A DNA stretch of 64,000 nucleotides. Origin: Sparassis latifolia (taxonomy: Eukaryota; Basidiomycota; Agaricomycetes; Polyporales; Sparassidaceae). The notes beneath the pieces were generated by a model. That model was not told the origin of the DNA. It saw only the letters and a list, made by a program, of their open reading frames with translations, and did no database searches. The stretch lies in the NCBI GenBank assembly GCA_018466975.1, contig CM031563.1, positions 1,364,001 through 1,428,000 of the forward strand. Reading direction: 5' to 3'. Every line of letters starts with the position of its first letter. Position 1 is the stretch's first letter. Shown one piece after another: positions 46,196 to 57,128 of this stretch. A program made the position numbers and the translations under genes.

Positions 46196-48786
46196 TTAAT
46201 ACAAATACCTGAATCCCTTCCGGCGCCGCAGCGCCTCCTCGAAAGTCAGACCTTCTAGCCTTGCAGCCTCCTCGATACGCTCGCGCTTTCCGGCCTGGAG
46301 ATTCTCAAGTTCGTCGCGGTCAAGTTGTTTGTTTTGCGCAATGAGCATGCAGCGAACAACTACAAGAGTGCACATTTGAGCAGGTACGAATCGGGAGAGA
46401 ATGGTGGCACACGAACCAACCGCCAGGGCCGAGCTCAGAACGAGCGCCGAAAGTCCGATGTACATCGACTGATGGTAGTTTGGGCTCCATTGTGCCTCCC
46501 ATGTATATGATGCGATCCTTCGTATTCCAGACAATTAATCGAACGTCCTCGGATACAGGTGATCTGAGATCCCTTACAGGTTCCCCAAGTTCCCAAAGCC
46601 GTTGACAATACCGATCGCGGCGGAACGCTTTGCTGGAGGCCGAGGAACGGCATTGGATACCCAGACAATTGTCAAGGCGAATCCTGGGCAAGACTGTTGA
46701 GTAACTGTCACCACTCAGTGAACCCACTAGGATACCCACCTGCATATCCGCATGCCATCAGGAACATTGCAACATAGCGGCCACCAGTTGACATCGTTGA
46801 GACCCCAATGATGTATCCGATGATCACGCCCCACCACGGCCAACTTTGGTGGAAGAAGCGCTCCCCGCTTTTGTCTGGCAAAACGACCGAAACTCACTGA
46901 ATGCATGCTCAAGAGTAACATCATCAGAGAACGCGTACCTGCGTGCCACGAGTTGACGCAGCATACGATCGTTGCAAGGATCCACGGAGGCCTGAATGGA
47001 GTAGTAAGGTTCGTAGTAGTAGCACGTATTATGCATGCACAAGAGCTTACGCAGTGAGCAACAAGGTGATGGTGGTGGAGAACCCCAGAGTGGCTGCGAT
47101 GCTGCGATTAAGAGCCGATTTCAGTTGCTTGCTGCGGGTACAGAATGGACGACATTTACGTTGGGAAGAAATTGATAAACCCGAGTCCAAGTAGCTGGGA
47201 GCAATTCATGAATGCCATGAGGGGGACCTTTGGGTCTTTCAATGCCAGCATCAACCCAGAGAACGCTCTGTATGTGGCTGTTTGAAACTGACGAAAGTGA
47301 TATATGCCCAGAGATTACGCACGAGTCGGTGGAAGCGTCTTCATCTGCCTCCCCAGCGTCCTCTGCGAGACGCACACGGGCCAATCTTAATTGCGCAGGC
47401 GACAACCAACGAGTGTTGTGAGGCTACAGTCATATTATCAGAAGCAGAGAGACGTCGGAACAACAATGCACACACATAGTCTGGTAGAAGGAATCTACGT
47501 GCGAGGACGACTGTCAGTTTCACATCATTGTCACAAAATGAAAGGTACTCACATCGCAATGATACCAACGCAAATAGATATGGCGCCCTTCAAAGGAACA
47601 AGCTCGCATCAGTCACTCTGAGGTATATAAGGCAACACACCTCGATATAAAACAGCCTATTTACAGTTCGTGTCAACGTTCTTGCGGTCCATGAAGAGAA
47701 ATAGACATACCATCTCCAAGCTGCGATACCGCGTTTGCCTTGCATGCCCGATAGAATACCCGCTGCCATAAGCTAAACACACCACTAAGATCCGCGCACC
47801 GCGAAGTGTTGGGCTACTACTTACACTTCCGAAGGCATTCGAAATCAACAACCCACCGTAGATGATGGCACCCCGGAGAGACAGTTCCTAATAGATGGAG
47901 CATTGTGAGAGATGTCCAGCTGTACTCAGAGAGGTGGCTCCTTCACCTTCCGAGTATACCAGCGGGAGAGGAGATACATGGCTCCAGGATAGAATGCCGC
48001 CTGATGAGTGGACTGTCAATATTGTCCGACAAGGTACGAGAATTCCACATACTTCCGGGAGGCCGATGAAGACTCGGCAAACTAACAGTTGGGCATAATT
48101 ATGCGTTACCTTTCATCGCCGTCAGAATTCGTGGCGCACACGCAGGAACAATACACGCACCCCAGACAACATGCTCACGAGGCCCCAGAGCATCACACAG
48201 CCTGGAATATAGTATGATGGCCTACACGATTCAGGACATGTCAATGTTCAAAAGTGAAGGTCTGTACCTGGAAATTCGGTTGAGGATCTGTGAAGGATGT
48301 ATCAACACGGCTCGCAACGTTGTGCGGCATAACCTACCATGTTGGAAGGGATTTGCGCCGGGCAGTAGGACACATATAGAATAGCAATAACAGTCGAATA
48401 TTGGATGCCTGCATGAGTGGTACATATAACGATGAATGGTCACTGGGAGCATGGGCTACATACTTGTCAAGTGCAAGTCCTGTGTCAGACCTTGCAATTT
48501 GGCAGAAGTAATGGCGACGCGCTGACATACGCCACAGTAAGTCAAAATGTTGAGCGTGCTGAGGTGAGTCACTCACGTCGATGTAATTCATTATGAAAAT
48601 GACGATGATGGTGGGCATCAGCCTTGAGTCCAAGGTGCGCACAAGCTTTCGCTCGGCGGCCACTCTGACATTGTCTGCGAGCAGCTCGTCATCTTGGTCT
48701 ACCACGGAGCCAGACGGCGAGCGATGTTCGACGAGACCAGGATCCTTCTCAAGGACGGCGATGATCTCAGAGTCCTTGCTGGCCAT
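46196..48786 (-). CDS. MFS transporter, ACS family, copy 2
   Basis: A paralog of the gene at 39074-41736. It starts MASKDSEIIAVLEKDPGL at a clear ATG (48786). The first block RTLDSRLMPTIIVIFIMNYI and the C-terminal block RERIEEAARLEGLTFEEALR then RRKGFRYLY are nearly the same as in copy 1. Middle pieces such as YTWEAQWSPNYHQSMYIGLS and the CNGS-like fragments around the membrane spans are recoverable in frame between short introns. The protein should have 12 transmembrane helices in the plasma membrane and import a small organic anion. The conserved shared introns point to a tandem duplication with the P450 and the small gene left between. I did not resolve every exon. Confidence 0.83.
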
Positions 48787-49980
48787 GGCGAGGGGATGAA
48801 GGTCAAGACTGAGACTTGAGCATGTATATATATATTAACGGTCTTGTTGCTCGTTGCCTACGCGGACATCCGACGGCAGGTACAACCACCTCTGGAGTAC
48901 ATGCCGTAGACAATGACTCGTGACCGCGGTTCTCCGACACGAACTTTCACATCATCTTGCGGGGCTGCCAAGAAGCATACAAGACACCTGTGACTGGAAG
49001 TGTGTACACCACGGGGCACACCTCACGGTACCATTCGGCGGGGCCTAAAACCGTCGAGAACGCCCAGTAATCGACGAGAAAGTTTCACTGATCAGCGAAC
49101 GAATGAATGAGATATGGAACAAAGAAGAATGAGTTTCAACCCTGATCGAACTGCAACCGCTCAATAGAGGCAAAGGATTGCAGGGAATCGCTAAATGCAG
49201 ACCACCAATTGGCTTTCCTCGAGAAGGTTTGTCAGAATTTGAAAATTGTGCTGCAAGGGCCAACGCTGACTGATATATACTGTATCTTGCTCATTCGCGG
49301 AGGAAATACCAATTGTGTCCGAGTGCGCCCTGCGGATTGGGGAGAAGGTCACAGCGTAGATAGAGTGCACTAGTGTGGTTTCTGAGATCAGGTGAACTTG
49401 GGTATCTTCTCGTATGCGTCGCCTATTCGACATACTGGGGACGAGGCGTGGTGCCAGCGCCTTACCTTGCCGTTACAGTGTGCTTGGGGCCACGGGACCT
49501 GTCATTATCCAGGGATACGCCGTGGAGGTGTCGCGCCGTGCCACCCGCATGCCAAGATCCTGCGAGATCATGTACCTGGCTATTCAGATCTTAGGTGCGG
49601 ATGGAGAGTCAAGGGACGTGAAGAGTTTGAAGCGGGCTTTCAAGACGTGTTCTGAATAAAAATGTCATTATGGGTTGCATGACATTTCAAAAGACACAAC
49701 TGGAATATATCTGCATAGTGCAAAAGTAAAGCCATAAGATATGAATATTATTTCCTGAAGTACCCACCGTACAGATCAACTTGACTGCGAACTTGAAGAC
49801 GCCGGGCCGCCGCGTTGAGTAGAATATCTCAGTCGGGAGCAAAACTTAAAATAGAGATTAGACTCCCTCCCAGTCTTCATTTCCTGTCACAGCTAGGACG
49901 GAGTCTGCGGGACTGCGGCTCCCAATTTAGATGACCAATGTCCTCTCTTCCATACTACATCCTACATCCTACATTCATCC
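48787..49980. other. 1.2-kb spacer between divergent genes
   Basis: This should hold the promoters of transporter 2 (minus) and the PARG gene (plus). A short AT dinucleotide run occurs near 48830. The plus-strand frame 49414-49659 (82 codons) has no recognisable domain and is not called. Confidence 0.4.
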
Positions 49981-51360
49981 ATGCGTAGCCGCAAGACTTC
50001 TGGTATTCAGAAACTCCGTATCCGCCGCTCAAGCACCCCAACAACACCCAGCGGGAATCTCGAGATAAAGCGGCAATATCTGAAGAAGCAGCGCATCAAG
50101 CAGCATCGACAGCGCAAGCAAGAAGCTCAGCAGCAGTCGCAGCGGAAGCATTCGTACAGGCGCATTGCGATGCTTGTATTGGCCGCCGTGAAGGCCAAGC
50201 GGGAGCAATGGGCGACGATAGCGAGAGAAACTCAGGAGATTGTGCTCGGAGATGGCAAGTACGTTGAAGAGCGCCACCTTCCTGTTGTTTTTCCCGCTGT
50301 AGCTCAATTGAACGGACAAGGTTTAGGCCTTCCAAGCACAGACATGGACACGACGTTGCGTGTCACCCACGATATTTCTGCCCAAATCCAGCTCAGCCGG
50401 CAAGGCACCACCTTCTACCCGCACTATTCCGATCTCCTAGCGACCTGGGCTAGCAAACGACCGACCACAGCTATTGCGAACACGGCAATCGAGTTCACCC
50501 GTACTTCCACCCTTACTGCAGCCCATGTTATATCCAACACCCATCCCCATCTCTACACGCACAGTCCATCTAGCCTCTCCTTGACCACGCTCGGAGTCTT
50601 GTCTTTCGCTTCTCCCAAGAAACCGGGTGGTGGCTGCCTACATGGCGGGGATGAGCAGGAGGAAACCATCGCACGACTGAGTTCTTTGGTAGCGAGCCTG
50701 AGCGTCCCTGCTGCGCGCGAGTTTTACAAAGAGCACAAGGCTTTCAAAGTCGAAGATGGCAGTGGGCTCCACGACCACTCCATGGTGTACTCTCCAGGGG
50801 TGGTTGTGTTTCGGAGCGATTGGGACGATACGCTCATTGCCTCTGATGAGTCCCCAAGGAATGCGATCATGTCGAACATGACTGATCTCGCGGACGATTC
50901 TGTTGGCGGTGACTTCATTCCTCCATACACCATCAACGTTGTATCTTCCGTTCCCGTCAATGCTGCCGCGGTTCGTGCCAAGCACCTCATACTGCCATCT
51001 GAAGCACAGTTATTCGAGGACGGAATCAGGAGCGCAATGAAGGAACGCATGGGTCGTGTTCTGCGGATTTTCGAGGAGCGGGGCGACAGGGTGATAGTAC
51101 TTGGTGCATTTGGTTGTGGATCAAGCCAAAACAAGGTGGAGACGATTGCGAGTTTGTGGGCGGAACTTCTGGTGTGTGGCGATTCTCAGGGGAAGACCGA
51201 AGGCGGGAGCGAGGGACAGCAGCATGAGGCGCGCTTCAAAAATTCGTTCGAGAAGGTCGTCTTTGCGGTACCGGGCAAGCTGTTTGATCCATTCAAGACA
51301 GCTTTCGATATGCGCATTTTCGAGGAGGAAGTGGCGATGGCTGCTGCCGGTACCGGATGA
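49981..51360 (+). CDS. Microbial-type poly(ADP-ribose) glycohydrolase (TIGR02452 family)
   Basis: An intronless 459-aa frame. The macrodomain-like catalytic core holds the signature KKPGGGCLHGGDEQEETIAR (Gly loop plus the two adjacent Glu), with flanking LGVLSFASP, VVVFRSDWDDTLI and the distal loop VIVLGAFGCGSSQNKVETIA. It would remove ADP-ribose from proteins or polymers. The first 75 residues are strongly basic and Gln-rich (KKQRIKQHRQRKQEAQQQSQ), unlike the bacterial relatives, and could be a nuclear or nucleic-acid-binding extension. Absence of introns in an intron-rich neighbourhood is notable. It sits in the accessory block beside transporter 2 and dehydrogenase B. Confidence 0.85.
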   Translation: MRSRKTSGIQKLRIRRSSTPTTPSGNLEIKRQYLKKQRIKQHRQRKQEAQQQSQRKHSYRRIAMLVLAAVKAKREQWATIARETQEIVLGDGKYVEERHLPVVFPAVAQLNGQGLGLPSTDMDTTLRVTHDISAQIQLSRQGTTFYPHYSDLLATWASKRPTTAIANTAIEFTRTSTLTAAHVISNTHPHLYTHSPSSLSLTTLGVLSFASPKKPGGGCLHGGDEQEETIARLSSLVASLSVPAAREFYKEHKAFKVEDGSGLHDHSMVYSPGVVVFRSDWDDTLIASDESPRNAIMSNMTDLADDSVGGDFIPPYTINVVSSVPVNAAAVRAKHLILPSEAQLFEDGIRSAMKERMGRVLRIFEERGDRVIVLGAFGCGSSQNKVETIASLWAELLVCGDSQGKTEGGSEGQQHEARFKNSFEKVVFAVPGKLFDPFKTAFDMRIFEEEVAMAAAGTG

Positions 51361-51884
51361 AGACATGTACACTTAAGGATGTGTGATCTTTGTATTTTTA
51401 TCGCTCATCGTTGTAGTATGTTGTACCTTCTCTTCTTGAGTGTATCGTACATAGTATTATATCTCCGATACCCAGGCTCTCGCGCGTTTTTCAGCATATA
51501 CATATCGTATACTCTCTGTAATAGCATGTGTTCGCCGTCGCCCTTCCGTCCTAAAACCCCGTGGCATTCATATGTTTTATTCGCGGTCCCCCGGACCGCA
51601 ACGTCTTTACTGAAGGTCATGAGTATCCTCCTTGCTATATCTATCTAGATCTGACACAAGAGGTGAGTCGTTCACGGCGAAACATTCTGCTGTTGTTGAA
51701 GTCCGCAATGCTCGATGGACAGATACTGTCGTGAGTCTTATCTGGCCTGTCATCGGGACTCCGGAGACGGTCCGAATATACTCTCCTCTTTATAAGATCC
51801 CCTCGACAGCTCACGCGATGTTTGCGCTCGTCGTACTTCTCGCAACCTCCATCTCTTTGGTTTCGTCGCCCGTTCGTGAGTAAG
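51361..51884. other. 524-bp spacer
   Basis: PARG 3' flank and the promoter of dehydrogenase B. No gene is visible; the frame 51632-51883 has no support. Confidence 0.4.
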
Positions 51885-53127
51885 ATGCCGCTGCCCCGCG
51901 TGATGCTCTGCGGTGAGCCAGCCCAGCGGTGAGATGGGGGAGCGTAAGCCAACTCAATAGGTTTTCATCCTCGCAATGTATTACAGGTGACCTCGTGTGG
52001 GCCCACAAGGAATGCGAGGTCATGTTCAAGGGGGTTGCGGAGGTGGTCGTGAGTGCCATGCGTTTCTGCCAGCCATAGTATCTCATCGCCTCGGTAGCGC
52101 ATGGACTCTCCCAATCGTGCAGACTTCTTCGACGGTCTGAAGTCCGGCGGAAAGTACTACGGAACCGTCGCCATGATGAGGCAGAACTCGTCTGCTGACA
52201 ACATAGGCGTGTTCGATAAGGAGCTCGTTGAGGCTATTTCACCAACTGTGAAGTGGATAGCTCACAATGGGGCCGGCTACGATCAAATCAATGTCGATGC
52301 TTGCAAGAAGAAAGGTCGATTCCTCTTGCAATCATAATTCTCCATGCGTACATCGCTGATTTTCCACGTCCAGGTATAATTGTATCTAATACACCCGGAG
52401 CAGTGGACGACGCGACAGCGACCACTGCGTTATACCTTCTTATCTCTGCATTGCGCCGATTTTCCCAAGCTGAGCGGGACGTCCGCTATGGGAAATGGAA
52501 GTCTGGGCACAAGGCGGGCGATGCGCATGATCTGACGGGACGTACGCTCGCTATCCTTGGATTGGGCGGCATCGGTCTGCGCATGGCAGAGATGGCCCAC
52601 GCTTTCCCAATGCGCATTGTATACCACAATCGAGGAAAGGTAGAAAAGGCGCCCGAATGGTGCGAATACTATCCACCGGAGCGCTTGGATGAGATGCTCG
52701 CAATCGCTGATGTTTTGAGTGTCCACATTCCCTTGAGAGAGGACACGGTGCACTTCGTGGACGAGACGATGATCAGGAAGCTCAAGAAAGGTGCAGTCAT
52801 TGTGAACACCGCGAGAGGAAAGGTCATCGATGAAGCGGCCATGATCAAGGCACTGGAGGACGGTCATGTGCGTATTCCCATCCGCAGAGTCCCAAAGACA
52901 CGCTGACTAGGTAACCACAGCTCGGCGGTATTGGCTTGGATGTGTACCCCAACGAACCACAAGTTAACCCACGGTTGTTCGACTTTCCTAATGCCACCCT
53001 TCTCCCTCACATGGGCACGGAAACGTGTGACTCGCAGAAGAAGATGGAGATTAGAGCGCTCAGCAATCTCAGAGATTATGTGCTGAGGGGTAGGGGGAAG
53101 GATGTGATTCCGGAACACAAGCTTTGA
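51885..53127 (+). CDS. D-2-hydroxyacid dehydrogenase, paralog B
   Basis: Five exons (51885-51912, 51987-52048, 52098-52314, 52374-52867, 52921-53127) give 335 aa beginning MPLPRVMLCGDLVWAHKECE. It has the same family, motifs and intron positions as the minus-strand copy at 37436-38687. NAD-binding LAILGLGGIGLRMAE, catalytic Arg in VIVNTARGKVID, Glu in LDVYPNEPQ and His in TLLPHMG are all in place. Expected reaction: reversible reduction of a 2-oxoacid such as glyoxylate or hydroxypyruvate. The reading frame is intact through all joins, in contrast to copy A. The copies stand in opposite orientation at the two edges of the transporter/P450 block. Confidence 0.92.
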
Positions 53128-53318
53128 CCGTGGCGCGTGTCGTTCGGAAAAGTGCTGTCGAATGTATCCTATATCCCAGACGTCTGAGTACTGTAGATAG
53201 AAAAAATATACCACTTAGCTAGAGCTTCACATCTGACGGAACGTCGGTCCGGCGAGCCGTTAAGGGGCTGGGGAGTGAGCGTCTTCAAGTTATTACCGTG
53301 ACTGCGTCCTCCGTGAAT

Positions 53319-55530
53319 ATGTCTCAGCTCGAAGTGCTACCAACGGAACTTGTCCTGAATATTCTATCCTATCTTCCGTTGCAATCATTGTTCTCTTTGC
53401 AATTGACTTCACATTTCTGGCTCAGCTTTATTCAAGCAAACGAATCGACTGTCTATCGCCAAGCTGCTCTAGTGCACAACTACTCAGCTTCTGCTGATGC
53501 ATCTCTCCCTGACGCGAAAGCTACGCACTTGGGTGATTTCGTTGTTGACGTTCATACCTGGAAGCTCTACTGTAAGCCTCAGTTGTTTCTGTACGTTTGA
53601 ACTGTAGCCGGTAGCTCAATTATTCTATCAGGTCAGAGATGTCTTCAAACGGACAGAGATTGGGCTGGTGAAGGCTCAGCGACAGTGACCACTTATTGTC
53701 GCGCATCGTGCGACATACATCGACTGAAGGTTGATGAGACTGAGGGCTTCCTCATCACCACCCATCAAAATGGCGGGCTTCAGGTGACAGACCTCAGAAC
53801 TCGCGAAGTTCTCTGGGCATTGTCGTCGGTCTGTCTCAGGCGAACATCTTGCCGTCGTGTTTAGTGCTCATATGTCGACTCAGACATACGTCCGCCCCTA
53901 TGCTCACTGTGAATATGATAATGGCTTCATCATATTTGATCGGTTCGGAGCTTTCAAAGAGGTGTGGAGATTAGTCTCTTCGTTCGACCCGACGGACGCA
54001 CCGACTAGGTCACTGCCTGATGAAGACCAACTTAATACTTCTGCGGAGGCAGACACTCTTTATTATTCACGGACCAAACGGGGACATTTCAAACCTTGGG
54101 CCCTAGTGGAAACTCCTGAGCAGGGCAGGGCATTCCGGTTTGCCTACCCGACACTTGCGGTGGTTTCTTATGACGCCATCTACCTTTGGGATATTACGTC
54201 CGCGACCCTCGTGGAATCAATCGGTGATATTCAAAGCCTGCATGGAGGATCATCTGCGTTGGGCGATATCAACTATGTCGACGTGAGCCCTCGATATGTC
54301 TTTGTGTGTGGGGCTCTCGAGCTTCGCGTTTTCTGTCGAGGAGGTGGTGCTTTAGTTCTGCGCTTACAGTCATCGTCAACCAATTATGCAGAGACTCAAG
54401 CTGTCCTTGACCCACCCGATCCGAGACTCCTCGAATCAGGTTCACTCCCCACAGTATTACCCATCGCAGTCCATGTCAGTGCGCGGCATTCCACGTCGCA
54501 GCATGATTTTACTGCTGGCAAGTTTTGGTGTTCGTACGAAAGAAGCAGGCTTTGCTGAATTTCTCCCCACTAGTGCATGTCTCTTCTTCTGGACGTGACA
54601 TCGCAGTACTTTGTAGTGATAACAGGCTCATCCTAATACGCGACTTCGAGCGTGTGACAAAAGGCCCTGTCTCTATTGCAGAAGTTGCTCTCGAGCTCCA
54701 TCTCAGGCCTTCAGAGGCGCGAGAAGACATAGGTCTACATGGTAGTTCCTATTACTCGATATATTTTGCCTATTGGGAAGGCCGCATCGGCATTGTAACG
54801 GTAAGCCCAATGTTTTCAAACTCTCCAACAGGCTCATGTCCACATCTGCAGACTTCCGGCGTATACATTTTAACGCTGGACGCCACGCTACACCTCCTTC
54901 CTTCCAGTGAGGCCCTGCCTGATGTTGCTCGAACAAGTCTGGGCATTATACAGGAGCATTCGTCCCTCGGTTCAAATATTTCCTTCCGTCACCTCTCAGC
55001 ATCCTATCTCCCTTACTTTGGCAACGGTGGGCTGTTGAGTCAAGTGTCTTGTCTACAGATGACGGAGACGAAGCTTTATTTCACGTGGAATTCAGAAGAC
55101 ATACCCCCGGAAGGCAGTGATCACGGCAAACGCATGCAACCCTCAGAAAACGTTGAAGCACTCTGGGACACCGCAGCCATCGAGGATGAAGCAGGTCCTT
55201 CAGATTTGTCTGCCCAGACGGCTGCATGGATGGAAACGAATCAGCACGACACAGCGATGGATGATGAATTCATGTCTGGTGGCCGCGGCCTGAATTCTTT
55301 TATGGTGGATGGAGAGTGGTATAATGAGGATGAAGACGATTATGAAGACGGAGATGACTACGGCGAGTACGACTACGACGACTACGACGAACACCATACA
55401 GATGATTGGGATGAGATTCATGCAAGTGAGATCTTACCTTTTGTCACCCTTCGGTGTTCTAATGACCGTGTATTCCCCAGGCAGTGGGCCAGTTGTATGC
55501 TGTGTGGATTTCAGTCCATTGCACGATTAA
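53319..55530 (+). CDS. F-box protein
   Basis: A multi-exon gene starting at the first ATG (53319). The F-box is clear: LEVLPTELVLNILSYLPLQS followed by LFSLQLTSHFWLSFI. F-box proteins bring substrates to SCF ubiquitin ligases through Skp1. The long remainder has beta-propeller-like text (GGLQVTDLRTREVLWALSS, YAHCEYDNGFIIFDRFG, AYPTLAVVSYDAIYLWDIT, SSSGRDIAVLCSDNRLILIR), but I cannot prove WD repeats. A very acidic Asp/Tyr/Glu run (EDDYEDGDDYGEYDYDDYDE) lies near the end, then an intron and SGPVVCCVDFSPLHD. The intron near 54475-54545 was placed where the frames can be joined; its borders are less certain than the rest. Confidence 0.78.
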
Positions 55531-55670
55531 CTTTGAGGATGACAGATCGTTAACTGTAATAGTGGTTATGGTACAAAGGAGGCTTTCGTTCGCTATGCGT
55601 GACTAAGTGGTTGAAGGAACGATACAATCAACTAAGTACGCTGCTCTCCTCAGAAGTTACAAGCCGGCAT

Positions 55671-56770
55671 CTATATTGTCAGCGGATCGGAATCAAGCGT
55701 CATCTGAGCAGTCTGAGCAGGAATGCCTATACAAAACGTGAGTGGGCGTATCATCTTCTGAAGTAGGTTCACTGACCAATGTGGCATAGGAACTGTTTGA
55801 TATTTTGGTCCTGTGATTGTAATTCCGGGAGGCCATGGTCTTTGAGAAGCGCGCTCATCATGTACGCTGCGAATGAAGGTTAAATAGGTATAAAGCTGCT
55901 CGTCCGATGACTTACTATCATACGCGCGCAGGGATCGCAAGTCAGCGGGATAAAGGTCACTCCTGGTCCCATCTGGTTTCATGACAACAGCCAATGGATC
56001 ATCCTCGTAACGTAAGTCGACCATGGAATTCTTTCTTCTTGCCTCTCTAATATCTGCATCAGTCAGTCTCAATTAGTGACGAAACACTCCATACGAGTTC
56101 ACGAGGGCATGGCGAAGATTAATGATCTCCAGCCTGCCCTCGTTCGTTTGCTGCCTCAATGGTATAGGCAGGTGCTCCTGAATCTGGGCGTCCATTTGCT
56201 CCTTGACTTGCAGAGCGATTTCCTTCCCGATTTGCTCTTGAATATGTGAGCTGAGGAGGATGGCGAAGAGTTCTCAGTCAAAGGAGTGCGCGGATAGTAA
56301 TTACAAACACGACACTACACACCGCATCTCATCTACCACTTGGTCCTTTAGGAGGTTCTTGATCGTATCTTTGACCTCCTTGGCACGCAGAGTTTGTTTC
56401 TTATCTTGGGCACGTAGCTGGCGACGCAGCTTTTGTATCTCTACTATTGAATCACTCTACGTTATTCACTTGTCAGTGTTCAATTTAACTTCTCATGATT
56501 CTCATGGAACTGCCCTGACCATCGTAGGTCCCGCGCTTGCGACCCTCAGAGACTGCTCATTGAGCAATTCGAACGATTGTCCGCTAATTAAGACACACTA
56601 CCAATGTCATTTGAGCCGGGCATCTGGGATGCGATACCAACGCACAGTGCAAGCCAGCTTCCGTTCATGGTCGTCAATAATTCATGCAGAGCTGTCGTGC
56701 CAGCAGCGACTGGAGTAGCGATAGGTGCGACCGTCTCGGACTGTGTCTCAACATGGTTATTTGTCGACAT
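55671..56770 (-). CDS. Hypothetical coiled-coil protein
   Basis: It starts MSTNNHVETQSETVAPIATP at 56770 and is interrupted by several short introns. Readable exons encode ALHELLTTMNGSWLALCVGI, EIQKLRRQLRAQDKKQTLRA, EVKDTIKNLLKDQVVDEM, HIQEQIGKEIALQVKEQMDA, LEIINLRHALVNS and EARRKNSMVDLRYEDDPLAV followed by VMKPDGTRSDLYPADLRSL. It ends IPAQTAQMTLDSDPLTI. The middle is clearly coiled coil. The segment around PLAVVMKPDG is the best conserved in my memory of uncharacterised Agaricomycete proteins. No function can be assigned. Exact exon borders were not all fixed. Confidence 0.62.
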
Positions 56771-57128
56771 GTGCGCGATCGCGACGCAGACGGCTGAGCA
56801 GAACGGGAGTAGGGCCGCGACGTGTAAGATGGCAAGACTTAGGCAAGACTGACGAGTACGAGGGCAAGGCCAGCTATAACAGTGCTGCCGACAGATCGCA
56901 CGCAGCCACGTGTTATGTACGCGTTCTGCAGGCTATCAGCCAGTCGAAATCTGCAAGTACTGTTGTTGGACTGTACATGTACATACTGGCCGAATACCAG
57001 GCTAGATCAGTGGACATCGGCAGGAATTTCCTGAAGGGTGGGAACTGTAGTCATTGATTTGTAGCTGACACTGCATCCATTTAGCACAAGCAGTGATCAT
57101 ACACCAGTGTTTAGTACGTGAACGTCCG
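56771..57128. other. Spacer between two minus-strand genes
   Basis: HRD3 3' flank and the promoter of the coiled-coil gene. No gene is seen. Confidence 0.4.
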
